From Mesorhizobium sp. M4B.F.Ca.ET.203.01.1.1 (GTDB lineage: Bacteria; Pseudomonadota; Alphaproteobacteria; Rhizobiales; Rhizobiaceae), in assembly GCF_004791025.1 (NCBI RefSeq), contig NZ_SRUO01000017.1, positions 1 to 40,779 on the forward strand: a stretch of 40,779 nt of DNA, written 5' to 3'. Made by a program: the position numbers and the translations under genes. Below, in pieces: positions 7,933-15,937 of this stretch. The notes under the pieces were generated by a model that ran no database searches, was not told the origin of the DNA, and saw only the letters and a list, made by a program, of their open reading frames with translations. Positions within the stretch are counted from its first letter, which is position 1, and every line of letters starts with the position of its first letter.

Positions 7933-9375
7933 ATGAGATTGAGCGAATATGCGGACCACGATGCCACCGGTTTGGCCTCTCTCGTGAAGGCGGGCGAAGT
8001 GACGGGTTTGGAGCTGACCCAGTTGGCGCGGGCGGCGCATGATGAGGTCAACCCACGCATCAACGCCGTCATAGAATTCTACGACGATGCCGAGACAGTT
8101 GTTGTCGCGGACGAAGGCATCTTCGGCGGAGTACCTTTCCTCCGCAAGGATATCGGCGCTACCGAATCTGGGCGCCTTCAAGAACAGGGCAGCCGTCTCT
8201 TCAAAGGATATCGGCCCCGAACCGACAGTCACTATTTTCGCCGCGCGCGACACGCAGGGCTCCGTACAATCGGGAGAACAACATGCCCGGAGTTGGGTAC
8301 CTCAGGTATGAGTGAATCCATTCTCAATGGCGTTACCGCCAATCCATGGAATTTGGAACGATCTGCAGGGGGCTCGTCATCGGGCGCCGCCGCGGCGGTC
8401 GCGTCGGGCATTACACCTATTGCACATGCCAGCGATGGGGGCGGGTCAATTCGCATTCCTGCATCCTGGTGTGGTCTTGTCGGGCTCAATCCCTCCCGCG
8501 GACGTGTTTCAGGTGGGCCGAACAACCAAGACGCATCGTTTGGTCGCACTCGCGAATTTGTTCTCTGTCGAACGGTGCGCGACATGGCCGCCGCATTAGA
8601 CGTCCTTTCGGGCCCTCATCCTGGAGATCCATTTATCATTGTCCAGCCTGGCCGCCCGTGTGTGGAAGAGCTATCTCGACCTACTGGTAGTCTCCGGGTC
8701 GGAGCCGCGCAGACCAAATGGGGCGGGACCGACGTTGAACCACAAATCCTTCAGGCAGTGGATACAATTGCCTCGCTTCTGGAGGATATGGGCCATCTGG
8801 TCACCGAGATCGACCCACCGTATGACCCCGGGGAGAGGACGAGGATATCGCTCGGCGCCTGCGCTCTCAATGCAAGGTCACTTGAAGAAGCAGCGCGCGG
8901 CATAGGTCGAAAGGTCGACGAGAACACCTTGGAACCTGTCAATCTCAAGCTTTATGAGTACGGCCGATGCTTTCCACCCGCCTCCATGGGAGACTTACTC
9001 GAGGACATCCGGAGATTCCGATATCGGGTCGGCGAAGCGATCGATGAATTCGATATTTTGCTGACGCCTACGATGCCAATTGTTGCCCCGCCTCATGGAG
9101 GCATTTACTGCACGACCAACCCGACGGTTTCCGCCGCGGAATTCCTGGACGCGGATGCTGCGACCGGAATCTATGGGTACATGAGTGTCTTCAATATTAG
9201 CGGGCATCCATCGGTGTCGTTGCCGTTGGTCCAAAGCGCTGATGGCTTGCCAATCGGGCTCCAAATCGTCGGCCGTTTCGGTGATGAGGCAACGTTGGTG
9301 CGTATCTCGCGCGATCTCGAAGAGGCATGCCCATGGCGACGCCGACATCCAAGCCTGCGAGCGGGGCGCAACTGA
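7933..9375 (+). CDS. amidase-signature family hydrolase
   Basis: 480 residues; AAGGAT at 7920-7925 precedes the ATG. The enzyme hydrolyses carboxamides, and the family also includes allophanate hydrolase, GatA and aryl-acylamidases. The Ser-cisSer-Lys triad is visible: Lys72 in FLRKDIG, cis-Ser148 in the GGSSSGAAAAVASG signature, and nucleophile Ser172 in DGGGSIRIPASWCGLVG; the 24-residue spacing of the two serines matches the family. The C-terminal SLPLVQSADGLPIGLQIVGRFGDEATLVRIS is conserved. There is no signal peptide, so it acts in the cytosol. It is divergent from an IclR gene and upstream of a peptide-type importer, suggesting that it cleaves an imported amide or short peptide derivative. 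It lacks the GatCAB context. Confidence 0.92.
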   Translation: MRLSEYADHDATGLASLVKAGEVTGLELTQLARAAHDEVNPRINAVIEFYDDAETVVVADEGIFGGVPFLRKDIGATESGRLQEQGSRLFKGYRPRTDSHYFRRARHAGLRTIGRTTCPELGTSGMSESILNGVTANPWNLERSAGGSSSGAAAAVASGITPIAHASDGGGSIRIPASWCGLVGLNPSRGRVSGGPNNQDASFGRTREFVLCRTVRDMAAALDVLSGPHPGDPFIIVQPGRPCVEELSRPTGSLRVGAAQTKWGGTDVEPQILQAVDTIASLLEDMGHLVTEIDPPYDPGERTRISLGACALNARSLEEAARGIGRKVDENTLEPVNLKLYEYGRCFPPASMGDLLEDIRRFRYRVGEAIDEFDILLTPTMPIVAPPHGGIYCTTNPTVSAAEFLDADAATGIYGYMSVFNISGHPSVSLPLVQSADGLPIGLQIVGRFGDEATLVRISRDLEEACPWRRRHPSLRAGRN

Positions 9376-9648
9376 CAAGCGTCTCTGGATATCTCGCTAC
9401 CGATGAAGAGGTCGCCCGTCCGCCGAGTGGAGGAGCTTTCGACTGACTAGGCAAAATTGTTGGTTCTTCAGGGTGCCAACAGTTGCACATAGGAACAATG
9501 GGATCGCTCGATGAGCTGAATCGGCCGCTGGGTGCTCGCACAAAGATGAAGCCGCGAAGCCAGTCCACATCCGCGCGAACTCGACTGCAATAGGGGCGTA
9601 GTGCTCCAATAGTCTCTTACAATTCGCTAATCTAATAAGTTCTTGAAT
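9376..9648. other. intergenic, nothing recognised
   Basis: About 270 bp after the amidase with no convincing ORF, transposon fragment or terminator. It becomes AT-rich toward the palindrome at 9648. Confidence 0.35.
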
Positions 9649-9714
9649 CATCTAGATTCTAGATGATGCCATATACAAACTATAATTGACCAAGGACGCT
9701 CGTCAGTTGATTGT
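9649..9714 (+). promoter_or_regulatory. shared element copy A: CATCT-N7-AGATG ... TTGAC, before the peptide transporter
   Basis: CATCT at 9649-9653 and AGATG at 9661-9665 belong to a 19-bp palindrome, TCATCTAGATTCTAGATGA (9648-9666, one central base). Next come ATATACAAACT and TTGAC at 9686-9690, then a region sharing CGCT...GTTGATTGTC with the other copies. The same layout recurs at 25547 and 30125. It lies about 90 bp upstream of the first translated codon of the transporter operon (9803). I read it as an operator plus a -35-like TTGAC; the -10 is not clear. Confidence 0.55.
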
Positions 9715-9802
9715 CAGCGACAGTCGCCGCTGGCCATCAATCGGCTCCGCAAAATAAAAAATAGAAGTGCCGGGTCACAGCCGAAAATAGGGAGGAATGC
9801 CG

Positions 9803-9895
9803 ATGATTTCCGTCGCCGTTCTGAATACACGCGTGCTCCTGCTTGGGACCCAACGGACAGAGCGATTAGGCACTCAGGTGGAGGCCGCTCGGTGA
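9803..9895 (+). CDS. 30-codon upstream ORF coupled to the transporter ATPase gene
   Basis: An ATG at 9803 follows a strong ribosome binding site (GGGAGGA at 9789-9795) and opens 30 codons (MISVAVLNTRVLLLGTQRTE...). Its TGA at 9893-9895 overlaps the GTG start of the first ATPase at 9892 (GTGA). The coupling supports the GTG as the real ATPase start and suggests that the peptide is a translational leader. It has no known motif apart from a short hydrophobic stretch. It could be a regulatory uORF or simply a vestige of a longer gene. Confidence 0.4.
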   Translation: MISVAVLNTRVLLLGTQRTERLGTQVEAAR

Positions 9896-10938
9896 ACCAA
9901 GGAGGGGTGGCTTTGGCGGAGCCAATATCGCGCAGAACAAATGAGGCGCCTGTCTTGCAGGTGTCGGACCTGCGGATTGTTTTCAGGACCCGCGACACCG
10001 CGATCCATGCGGTTAACGGCATCAGCTTCGAACTTCGGCCCGGCGAACTGCTTGGCGTCGTAGGTGAAAGCGGCTCTGGCAAGAGCGTCACGATGATGTC
10101 GCTCATGAAGCTTCTGCCGTCGCCGCCAGCCGAAATCGTATCTGGGCGGGCGTGTCTCGGGGACCGGGATCTTTTGTCGCTCCCCCCCAGCGAAATGCGA
10201 AAGGTTCGCGGTGGCGAGGTTGGGTTCATCTTCCAGGACCCGATGACCTCGCTCAACCCGGTCTTTACAGTCGGCTACCAGTTGATGGAGCCGTTGCGCA
10301 AGCATTTCGGGCTCGGCCGGAGAGAGGCGCGAATGCGTGCCATCGAGCTTCTCTCTCGCGTAGGCATTCCCTCGCCGCAGGACAGGATAAGCGACTATCC
10401 GCACCAGTTCTCAGGCGGGATGCGCCAACGGGTGATGATCGCCATTGCTCTTGCCTGTAACCCGAAAGTGCTTATCGCGGATGAGCCAACGACCGCCCTC
10501 GACGTGACGATTCAGGCCCAGATCCTGGATCTCGTCCAGAAGTTGCGCCAGGAAATCGGCATGAGCATTATCTGGATCACTCATGATCTCGGCGTGGTAG
10601 CGGGGATCGCGGATCGAGTGATGGTGATGTATGGCGGACTTGTTGTCGAGTCTGCCGCTGTCGACGATCTCTACGCAAATCCCAGTCATCCGTACACGCG
10701 CGCGCTTCTGGAAACGTTGCCGCGGGCCGATATGTCGGGTCAGGAACGACTGAAGAGCGTTGGCGGCCAGCCGCCCCACCTCACCGTCTTTCCGACAAGC
10801 TGCCCGTTCGCGCCACGATGCCCCTACGCCTTCGACCGGTGTCGCAGCGAAAGTCCGCCGCTGATGTCTGTAAGCCAAGGTCACGATGCGGCGTGCTGGT
10901 GGGACGTAACCGAGGGGAGGGCGCGTGATGATTTCTGA
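9892..10938 (+). CDS. oligopeptide/dipeptide ABC importer ATP-binding protein (DppD/OppD type)
   Basis: 348 residues from a GTG at 9892, preceded by GGAGG and overlapping the upstream ORF; starts at 9907 (GTG) or 9913 (TTG) are possible. It energises uptake through the two permeases encoded downstream. Walker A is GESGSGKS, the Q-loop reads GFIFQDPMTSLNP, the ABC signature FSGGMRQRVMIA, Walker B VLIADEPTTALD, and the H-loop WITHDLGVV. The C-terminal oligopeptide-transporter extension carries CPFAPRCPYAFDRCR, cysteines that in this subfamily are often linked to an iron-sulfur cluster. It overlaps the next ATPase gene by about 11 bp. Confidence 0.95.
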   Translation: MNQGGVALAEPISRRTNEAPVLQVSDLRIVFRTRDTAIHAVNGISFELRPGELLGVVGESGSGKSVTMMSLMKLLPSPPAEIVSGRACLGDRDLLSLPPSEMRKVRGGEVGFIFQDPMTSLNPVFTVGYQLMEPLRKHFGLGRREARMRAIELLSRVGIPSPQDRISDYPHQFSGGMRQRVMIAIALACNPKVLIADEPTTALDVTIQAQILDLVQKLRQEIGMSIIWITHDLGVVAGIADRVMVMYGGLVVESAAVDDLYANPSHPYTRALLETLPRADMSGQERLKSVGGQPPHLTVFPTSCPFAPRCPYAFDRCRSESPPLMSVSQGHDAACWWDVTEGRARDDF

Positions 10939-11947
10939 GCCCAGCACACTCAAGAGAGATAAAAGGGTCAGCGACGATGACGTGCTGCTCCGTATTAGTA
11001 ACCTGAGCTTGCATTTCCCGACCTATCGGGGAGTCTTCGGCCGGCAGGATGGCGGCATCCGAGCGGTGGACGGAGTGAATTTGGACGTTAGGCGCGGTCG
11101 GACGTTAGGCTTGGTCGGCGAGAGCGGCTGCGGCAAGACGACTACGGGGCGTGTTATCCTGCGCCTTTACGACCCGACCGGTGGTCGAATCGTATTTGAT
11201 GGCGAAGACATCACGCACATCGGGGGCAACAAGCTGCGCCGCATGCGCGCGCGCATGCAAATGATCTTTCAGGATCCGCAGGCCTGCCTCAATCCTCGCA
11301 TGACCGTGGGTTCGATCATCGCCGAACCGCTCAATGAGCACGGTGTGCTGAGAGGCACGGAAAAGGAGAGGCGAATCTGCGAGTTGCTCGATTCAGTAGG
11401 CCTCAATCCAAAATTCGCTAACCGATACCCGCACGAATTTTCAGGCGGCCAACGCCAACGTATTGGCATCGCCCGGGCGCTCGCCCTGAGTCCAGAATTC
11501 ATTGTCTGCGATGAACCGATCTCCGCCTTGGATGTCTCGATTCAAGCTCAGGTGGTCAATCTCCTCAAAGACCTCCAGGAGCGGCTCTCGCTGACATACC
11601 TCTTTATCAGCCACGATCTTTCGATGGTCCGTCACCTCTGTGACGATGTCGCGGTGATGTACCTGGGCAAAGTAATGGAGCTCGCCCCGCGGGATCTCAT
11701 CTACAAAAATCCAATGCATCCTTACACAAAGGCTTTGCTCTCTGCAGTCCCTGTGCCCGATCCGAGACTCGAGCGAGCGCGCCAGCGCATCGTCTTGAAG
11801 GGCGATGTACCGAGCCCGGCTGATCCTCCTTCGGGATGTCGCTTTCGCACCCGCTGCCCGGTCGCGTTCGACAGGTGTGCGGTAGAGCAACCGGCTTGGC
11901 GAAAGCTGGCTGGAGATCGCTGGGTCGCTTGCCACAGGGCCGAGTGA
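10928..11947 (+). CDS. oligopeptide/dipeptide ABC importer ATP-binding protein (DppF/OppF type)
   Basis: 339 residues from the ATG at 10928, with GAGGGGAGG about eight bases upstream; a GTG immediately before (10925) is the alternative. Walker A is GESGCGKTT, signature FSGGQRQRIGIARAL, Walker B FIVCDEPISALD, H-loop ISHDLSMV. The C-terminal oligopeptide-transporter domain has CRFRTRCPVAFDRC. The first domain begins with a short extra strand region (FPTYRGVFGRQDGGIRAVDGV) typical of DppF. It forms the ATPase heterodimer with its upstream neighbour. A perfect stem-loop follows the stop codon. Confidence 0.95.
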   Translation: MISEPSTLKRDKRVSDDDVLLRISNLSLHFPTYRGVFGRQDGGIRAVDGVNLDVRRGRTLGLVGESGCGKTTTGRVILRLYDPTGGRIVFDGEDITHIGGNKLRRMRARMQMIFQDPQACLNPRMTVGSIIAEPLNEHGVLRGTEKERRICELLDSVGLNPKFANRYPHEFSGGQRQRIGIARALALSPEFIVCDEPISALDVSIQAQVVNLLKDLQERLSLTYLFISHDLSMVRHLCDDVAVMYLGKVMELAPRDLIYKNPMHPYTKALLSAVPVPDPRLERARQRIVLKGDVPSPADPPSGCRFRTRCPVAFDRCAVEQPAWRKLAGDRWVACHRAE

Positions 11948-11948
11948 A

Positions 11949-11971
11949 GCGAGGGAGGCAAGGTCCCTCGC
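11949..11971 (+). other. intercistronic stem-loop after the second ATPase gene
   Basis: GCGAGGGA (11949-11956) pairs perfectly with TCCCTCGC (11964-11971) over a 7-base loop, directly after the stop codon at 11947. There is no U-run. It is likely an mRNA processing or stability element between the ATPase genes and the binding-protein gene, or a weak attenuator. Confidence 0.45.
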
Positions 11972-12073
11972 ACGAAGTTCGCGCCAGCGAGTACGCGACC
12001 TATGAGCACGGATCTGGCGTAAGGCAACGGGCTCGACTAGCCGAGCCTGATTAGAAAAAGAGGAGAACACAGA

Positions 12074-13753
12074 ATGTTTAGATTGAAATCGCTTCTAACC
12101 GGGGGGGTCATTGCTACCTTACTGGTAACGTCTGCGTTTGCCAAACGCGGCGCAGACGGCATCGTCAAGATCCTGAATTGGCAGGCGCCGTCGATGATGA
12201 ATCCTTACCTCGCGGGAGGGGACAAAGAGGTCATTGCAGCATCGTTGGTGCTCGAGCCACTAGCCGGTTACGACGAGAATGGTGTGCTTTTCCCGCGGCT
12301 GGCCGCGGAGATCCCGACCGTCGAGAACGGCGGCGTCGCCGAGGACCTCAAGTCGATCACCTGGAAGCTGAAATCGGGCCTCAAATGGTCCGACGGTTCG
12401 CCGGTCACCTCGAAGGATGTGGTTTTCACCGCCAACTACTGCATGGACCCGAAGGTTGGCTGCGCAGCACTTGCTGGGTTCCAGGGTGTCGACAAGGTCG
12501 AGGCGCTGGATGATCTGACCGTGAAAGTGACGTTTAAGGAGCCGACTGGCGTCCCCTATACTCTCTTTGTCAGCCAGTGGTCTCCGATCATCCAGGCCAA
12601 CCAGTTCGCCGACTGCCTTAGCGCAAAGGCTCCGACCTGCACCGAAGCCAATTTCTATCCGATCGGCACCGGGCCGTTTGTCGTCACCAGTTTCAAGCCA
12701 AATGACGCGATTCAGCTAAAGGCCAACCCGAACTACCGCGACGCGAACAAGCCCGCTTTCGCCGAGGTCAACGTCAAAGGCGGCGGCGATGCGCTCGGGG
12801 CGGCCCGTGCCGTGCTGCAGACGGGCGAATATGACTACGCCCTGAACTTGCAGCTCGCTCCGGACGTGCTGAGCGAGATGGAGAAAGGGGACAAGGGCAA
12901 GGCTGGCTTTACCTTTGGGACGACAGTTGAGTTCCTCTTCATGAACCTGACCGATCCCTCGCCCAGCCTCCCGCCGGAGGAGCGTTCGACGGCGAAACAT
13001 CCACACCCGATTCTCAGCGACGTTCGCGTGCGCAAGGCTCTGTCGATGGCTCTAGATCGCGCGAGGTTGAGCGACATCGGCTACGGCTCCATGGGCAAGC
13101 CCACCTGCGACTTCGTTCCGGCGCCGCCGATCTTCGCCGCCGGCAGTACGAGCTGCCTGCAGCAGGACATCCCGGGTGCCAAGAGGCTTCTTGACGAGGC
13201 GGGCTGGAGGCAGGGTCCTGATGGAATCCGGGGGAAGGACGGCGAAAAGCTAAAGCTCACTTTGGTGACCACGACCAACCCGGTGCGCAACCAGTTCCAG
13301 GCGATCATCAAGCAGTGGTGGCACGATATAGGCGTTGAGGTAGAATTGAGGAGCATCGACGCTTCGGTCTTTTTCGGAAGCGATCCGAGCAATCCGGAAA
13401 CGTACAGTAACTTTTATGCCGACGCCCAGATGTGGGCCAACTACTTTAGCGGTTCCGATCCCGGCGCATATGCCGAGAGCTACACCTGTGGCCAGTCGCA
13501 TGGAAGCAACACCCCGCGCTACTGCGACACGAACTACGACGCGCTGGTGACAGAGCTCGGAAAGACCGCTGATATCGAGAAGCGCGGCGAGATAGTCAAA
13601 AAGCTCAATACCATTTTAATGGACAGTTACGCGATCATGCCGCTGGTCTGGCGCGCTGGCGTCTCGGGGATCTCCAACACGCTGGGCGGCACTGCCAGTA
13701 ACGCCTGGGATTCCGAGTTGTGGAACGCTCAGGACTGGTATCGCAACAAGTGA
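12074..13753 (+). CDS. peptide-type ABC importer substrate-binding protein (SBP family 5)
   Basis: 559 residues; AGGAG at 12061-12065 precedes the ATG by eight bases. A Sec signal peptide is evident (MFRLKSLLTG, hydrophobic core, AFA cleavage site near residue 23), with no lipobox cysteine, so the mature protein is periplasmic. Family-5 marks include LEPLAGYDENGVLFPRLAAEIP, WKLKSGLKWSDGSPVTSKDVVFT, YPIGTGPFVVTSFKPND and SDVRVRKALSMALDR. Unusually many cysteines (several pairs around residues 117-125, 183-193, and in the 340s-480s) suggest disulfides. The ligand is unknown: peptides, opines, nickel chelates and sugars are all bound by relatives. Stem-loops flank the gene on both sides. Confidence 0.93.
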   Translation: MFRLKSLLTGGVIATLLVTSAFAKRGADGIVKILNWQAPSMMNPYLAGGDKEVIAASLVLEPLAGYDENGVLFPRLAAEIPTVENGGVAEDLKSITWKLKSGLKWSDGSPVTSKDVVFTANYCMDPKVGCAALAGFQGVDKVEALDDLTVKVTFKEPTGVPYTLFVSQWSPIIQANQFADCLSAKAPTCTEANFYPIGTGPFVVTSFKPNDAIQLKANPNYRDANKPAFAEVNVKGGGDALGAARAVLQTGEYDYALNLQLAPDVLSEMEKGDKGKAGFTFGTTVEFLFMNLTDPSPSLPPEERSTAKHPHPILSDVRVRKALSMALDRARLSDIGYGSMGKPTCDFVPAPPIFAAGSTSCLQQDIPGAKRLLDEAGWRQGPDGIRGKDGEKLKLTLVTTTNPVRNQFQAIIKQWWHDIGVEVELRSIDASVFFGSDPSNPETYSNFYADAQMWANYFSGSDPGAYAESYTCGQSHGSNTPRYCDTNYDALVTELGKTADIEKRGEIVKKLNTILMDSYAIMPLVWRAGVSGISNTLGGTASNAWDSELWNAQDWYRNK

Positions 13754-13800
13754 AATTGGCTGCGCGTTCTTGCAAGAGCGCCCGCCTTTCCATGTCCCAC

Positions 13801-13831
13801 GCCGGCCGCGGTCACTATTGCCCCGGCCGGC
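13801..13831 (+). other. intercistronic stem-loop after the binding-protein gene
   Basis: GCCGGCCG (13801-13808) is perfectly complementary to CGGCCGGC (13824-13831), with two more G-C pairs possible after a mismatch. It lies in the 97-bp gap between the binding protein and the first permease. Such structures commonly protect binding-protein mRNA and lower expression of the downstream permeases. Confidence 0.5.
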
Positions 13832-13850
13832 AGCAATATAGGTACGGCGC

Positions 13851-14858
13851 ATGCTCAACTATGCCATCCGACGACTGCTTATCTCGGTCCCGACCTTGTG
13901 TTTGATCAGCCTCGTGATCTTCTCACTGCTCAAAATGGCGCCTGGCGATCCGCTATCGCAGTTGCCCCCTTCTCTTCCGCCCGAAGTACGCGCGAACATG
14001 CGCGCCGCTCTTGGCATCGACGAGCCGCTGTTCGTGCAGTATCTCCTTTGGCTGAAGCAGTTCTTCGTGATCGAGCCGCTGCATGGCTTCGACGTTCTTT
14101 TCGGGACGCATTTTACGGACGGTATGCAGCGCATCATCTCCTGGCAATCACGCGGTCCGGTCTTCAGAATCATCGCCGAGCGGCTTCCGCAGACGCTGTT
14201 AGTCGTCGGCCTCGCCTATATCGTAGGCCTGCTAATTGCCCTCCCGATCGGTATTGTCTCGGCCTACAAGCAATATTCTGTGTTCGATCAGATCGGCACG
14301 TTCCTTTCAATGCTCGGCCTTGCCGTGCCGTCTTTCTTCTCGGGCGTTCTGGCGATCTTGATCTTCGCTGTGTATCTCGATTGGCTTCCCACTATCTATA
14401 ACACCAATCTCATCGTCAACAGCTGGAGCAGCTTCATCGAGCAGCTTCGGCAGATGGCCATGCCAGTGATGGTGCTGGCGGTTCAGACTACAGCCTCCAT
14501 CAGCCGCTATCTACGCTCGTCAATGCTCGACAATCTCAACCAGGACTACGTCCGCACGGCTCGGGCCAAGGGCATGGGCGAGAATGTCGTCGTGTTGATC
14601 CATGTGTTGCGCAATTCGATGATCCCGGTGGTCACTGTTATCGCGCTCGGGCTGCCAAGCATCTTCGCCGGCGCCATCGTCACCGAGCAGATCTTCAAGG
14701 TTAATGGAATCGGTGAACTCCTGATAACTGCCATCTACGCCAACGACGTGCCGATGGTGCAGACACTGGCCTTCATCTTCGCAGTGCTGATCGTCGTCTT
14801 CAACCTGATCGCCGATCTGTTCTACGGCTTGCTCGATCCCAGGATTCGCTATGATTGA
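13851..14858 (+). CDS. peptide-type ABC importer permease (DppB type)
   Basis: 335 residues, inner-membrane protein with an N-terminal transmembrane helix (LISVPTLCLISLVIFSLLKM) and five more helices. The periplasmic GDPLSQLPPSLPPEVRANMRAALGIDEPLFVQYLLWL region is typical of DppB/OppB. The EAA coupling loop reads YVRTARAKGMGENVVVLIHVLRNSMIPVVT. Its stop overlaps the start of the second permease by eight bases, so the two are co-translated. The loop between the first two helices is somewhat longer than in many DppB proteins. Confidence 0.94.
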   Translation: MLNYAIRRLLISVPTLCLISLVIFSLLKMAPGDPLSQLPPSLPPEVRANMRAALGIDEPLFVQYLLWLKQFFVIEPLHGFDVLFGTHFTDGMQRIISWQSRGPVFRIIAERLPQTLLVVGLAYIVGLLIALPIGIVSAYKQYSVFDQIGTFLSMLGLAVPSFFSGVLAILIFAVYLDWLPTIYNTNLIVNSWSSFIEQLRQMAMPVMVLAVQTTASISRYLRSSMLDNLNQDYVRTARAKGMGENVVVLIHVLRNSMIPVVTVIALGLPSIFAGAIVTEQIFKVNGIGELLITAIYANDVPMVQTLAFIFAVLIVVFNLIADLFYGLLDPRIRYD

Positions 14859-15837
14859 TCTGCTTAGCTACAACAAGCCGAAAGAAGTTGCCGAGGCGTT
14901 TGTTTCTCGATCGCCAACTACCGATCCCGTCGCCAGCGTTGAGTCCTTGTTGCTCGGAGCGCCGTCGCGCAATCAGTGGTGGGACGTCTGGGACCAGTTC
15001 AAGACCCACAAGGGCGCGCTCGCCGGGGCGGCCGTCTTCTTCCTGATTGTCGTTGGTGTCGTCTTCGGCCCCTTCGTTTGGCGCGTAAGCCCCACCTATA
15101 TCGACTTCATGACTATGAACGCGGGACCAAGCTGGGCCCATCCGTTGGGCACCGACCAGCTTGGTCGCGATCTACTTGCGCGGATGATGACGGGCGGTCG
15201 CATATCGATCGCCGTCGGCCTGGCGGCAATGGTCATCTCTATTTTTCTTGGCACGCTTGTCGGTGTCCTTACCGGTTACTTCAAATCCCTTGATGGGCCA
15301 TTGATGCGGCTCACCGAACTCTTTCTTTCATTGCCGGTTCTCCCACTGCTATTGATCGCAGTAATGCTGTTCCGTGATGCAGTGGCAAACGTTTTCGGAC
15401 GCGATCTGGGGAGTTTCATCCTCATCGTGTCGATCATCGGCGTGATGAGCTGGATGGGCACGGCACGCATCGTGCGCGGCGAAGTGTTGGCCGTCAAGCA
15501 GCGCGAATTCGTAATGGCTTCGCGCAGCATCGGCACCCCGCCGCACCGGATCATTTTTCGGCATGTGCTGCCCAACGTCATGTCGCCGATCATTGTCTCG
15601 GCCACTCTCGGCATCGCCGACGCGATTATCACGGAAAGCGTGCTGTCGTTTCTTGGCTTGGGCTTTCCACCAGATTTCCCAACATGGGGGCGGCTGCTCT
15701 TTGACGGGATTGGTTATATGCAGATCTATCCGCAACTGGTGCTGTGGCCGGGTATTGCGATTTCGCTAACCGTCCTCAGCGTCGCCTATATCGGCGACGG
15801 TCTCAGAGATGCGCTCGATCCACGACTGCGGCGATGA
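14851..15837 (+). CDS. peptide-type ABC importer permease (DppC type)
   Basis: 328 residues, starting inside the last codons of the first permease gene (ATGATTGA overlap). A cytosolic N-terminal arm of about 60 residues precedes the first helix (GALAGAAVFFLIVVGVVFGPFVW). HPLGTDQLGRDLLARMMTGGRISI is the DppC hallmark, and the EAA loop reads REFVMASRSIGTPPHRIIFRHVLPNVMSPIIV. The C-terminus ends LRDALDPRLRR, as is usual. It pairs with the upstream permease to form the translocation pore. Confidence 0.95.
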   Translation: MIDLLSYNKPKEVAEAFVSRSPTTDPVASVESLLLGAPSRNQWWDVWDQFKTHKGALAGAAVFFLIVVGVVFGPFVWRVSPTYIDFMTMNAGPSWAHPLGTDQLGRDLLARMMTGGRISIAVGLAAMVISIFLGTLVGVLTGYFKSLDGPLMRLTELFLSLPVLPLLLIAVMLFRDAVANVFGRDLGSFILIVSIIGVMSWMGTARIVRGEVLAVKQREFVMASRSIGTPPHRIIFRHVLPNVMSPIIVSATLGIADAIITESVLSFLGLGFPPDFPTWGRLLFDGIGYMQIYPQLVLWPGIAISLTVLSVAYIGDGLRDALDPRLRR

Positions 15838-15937
15838 TTCAGGTTTTGACCAGAAATCATACCACCGGAACAGCTGAGGCAGTAAGAGACCTATGCCCAC
15901 CATCAGAAGCAGAACTTGCGATGGCAACACGGATCCT

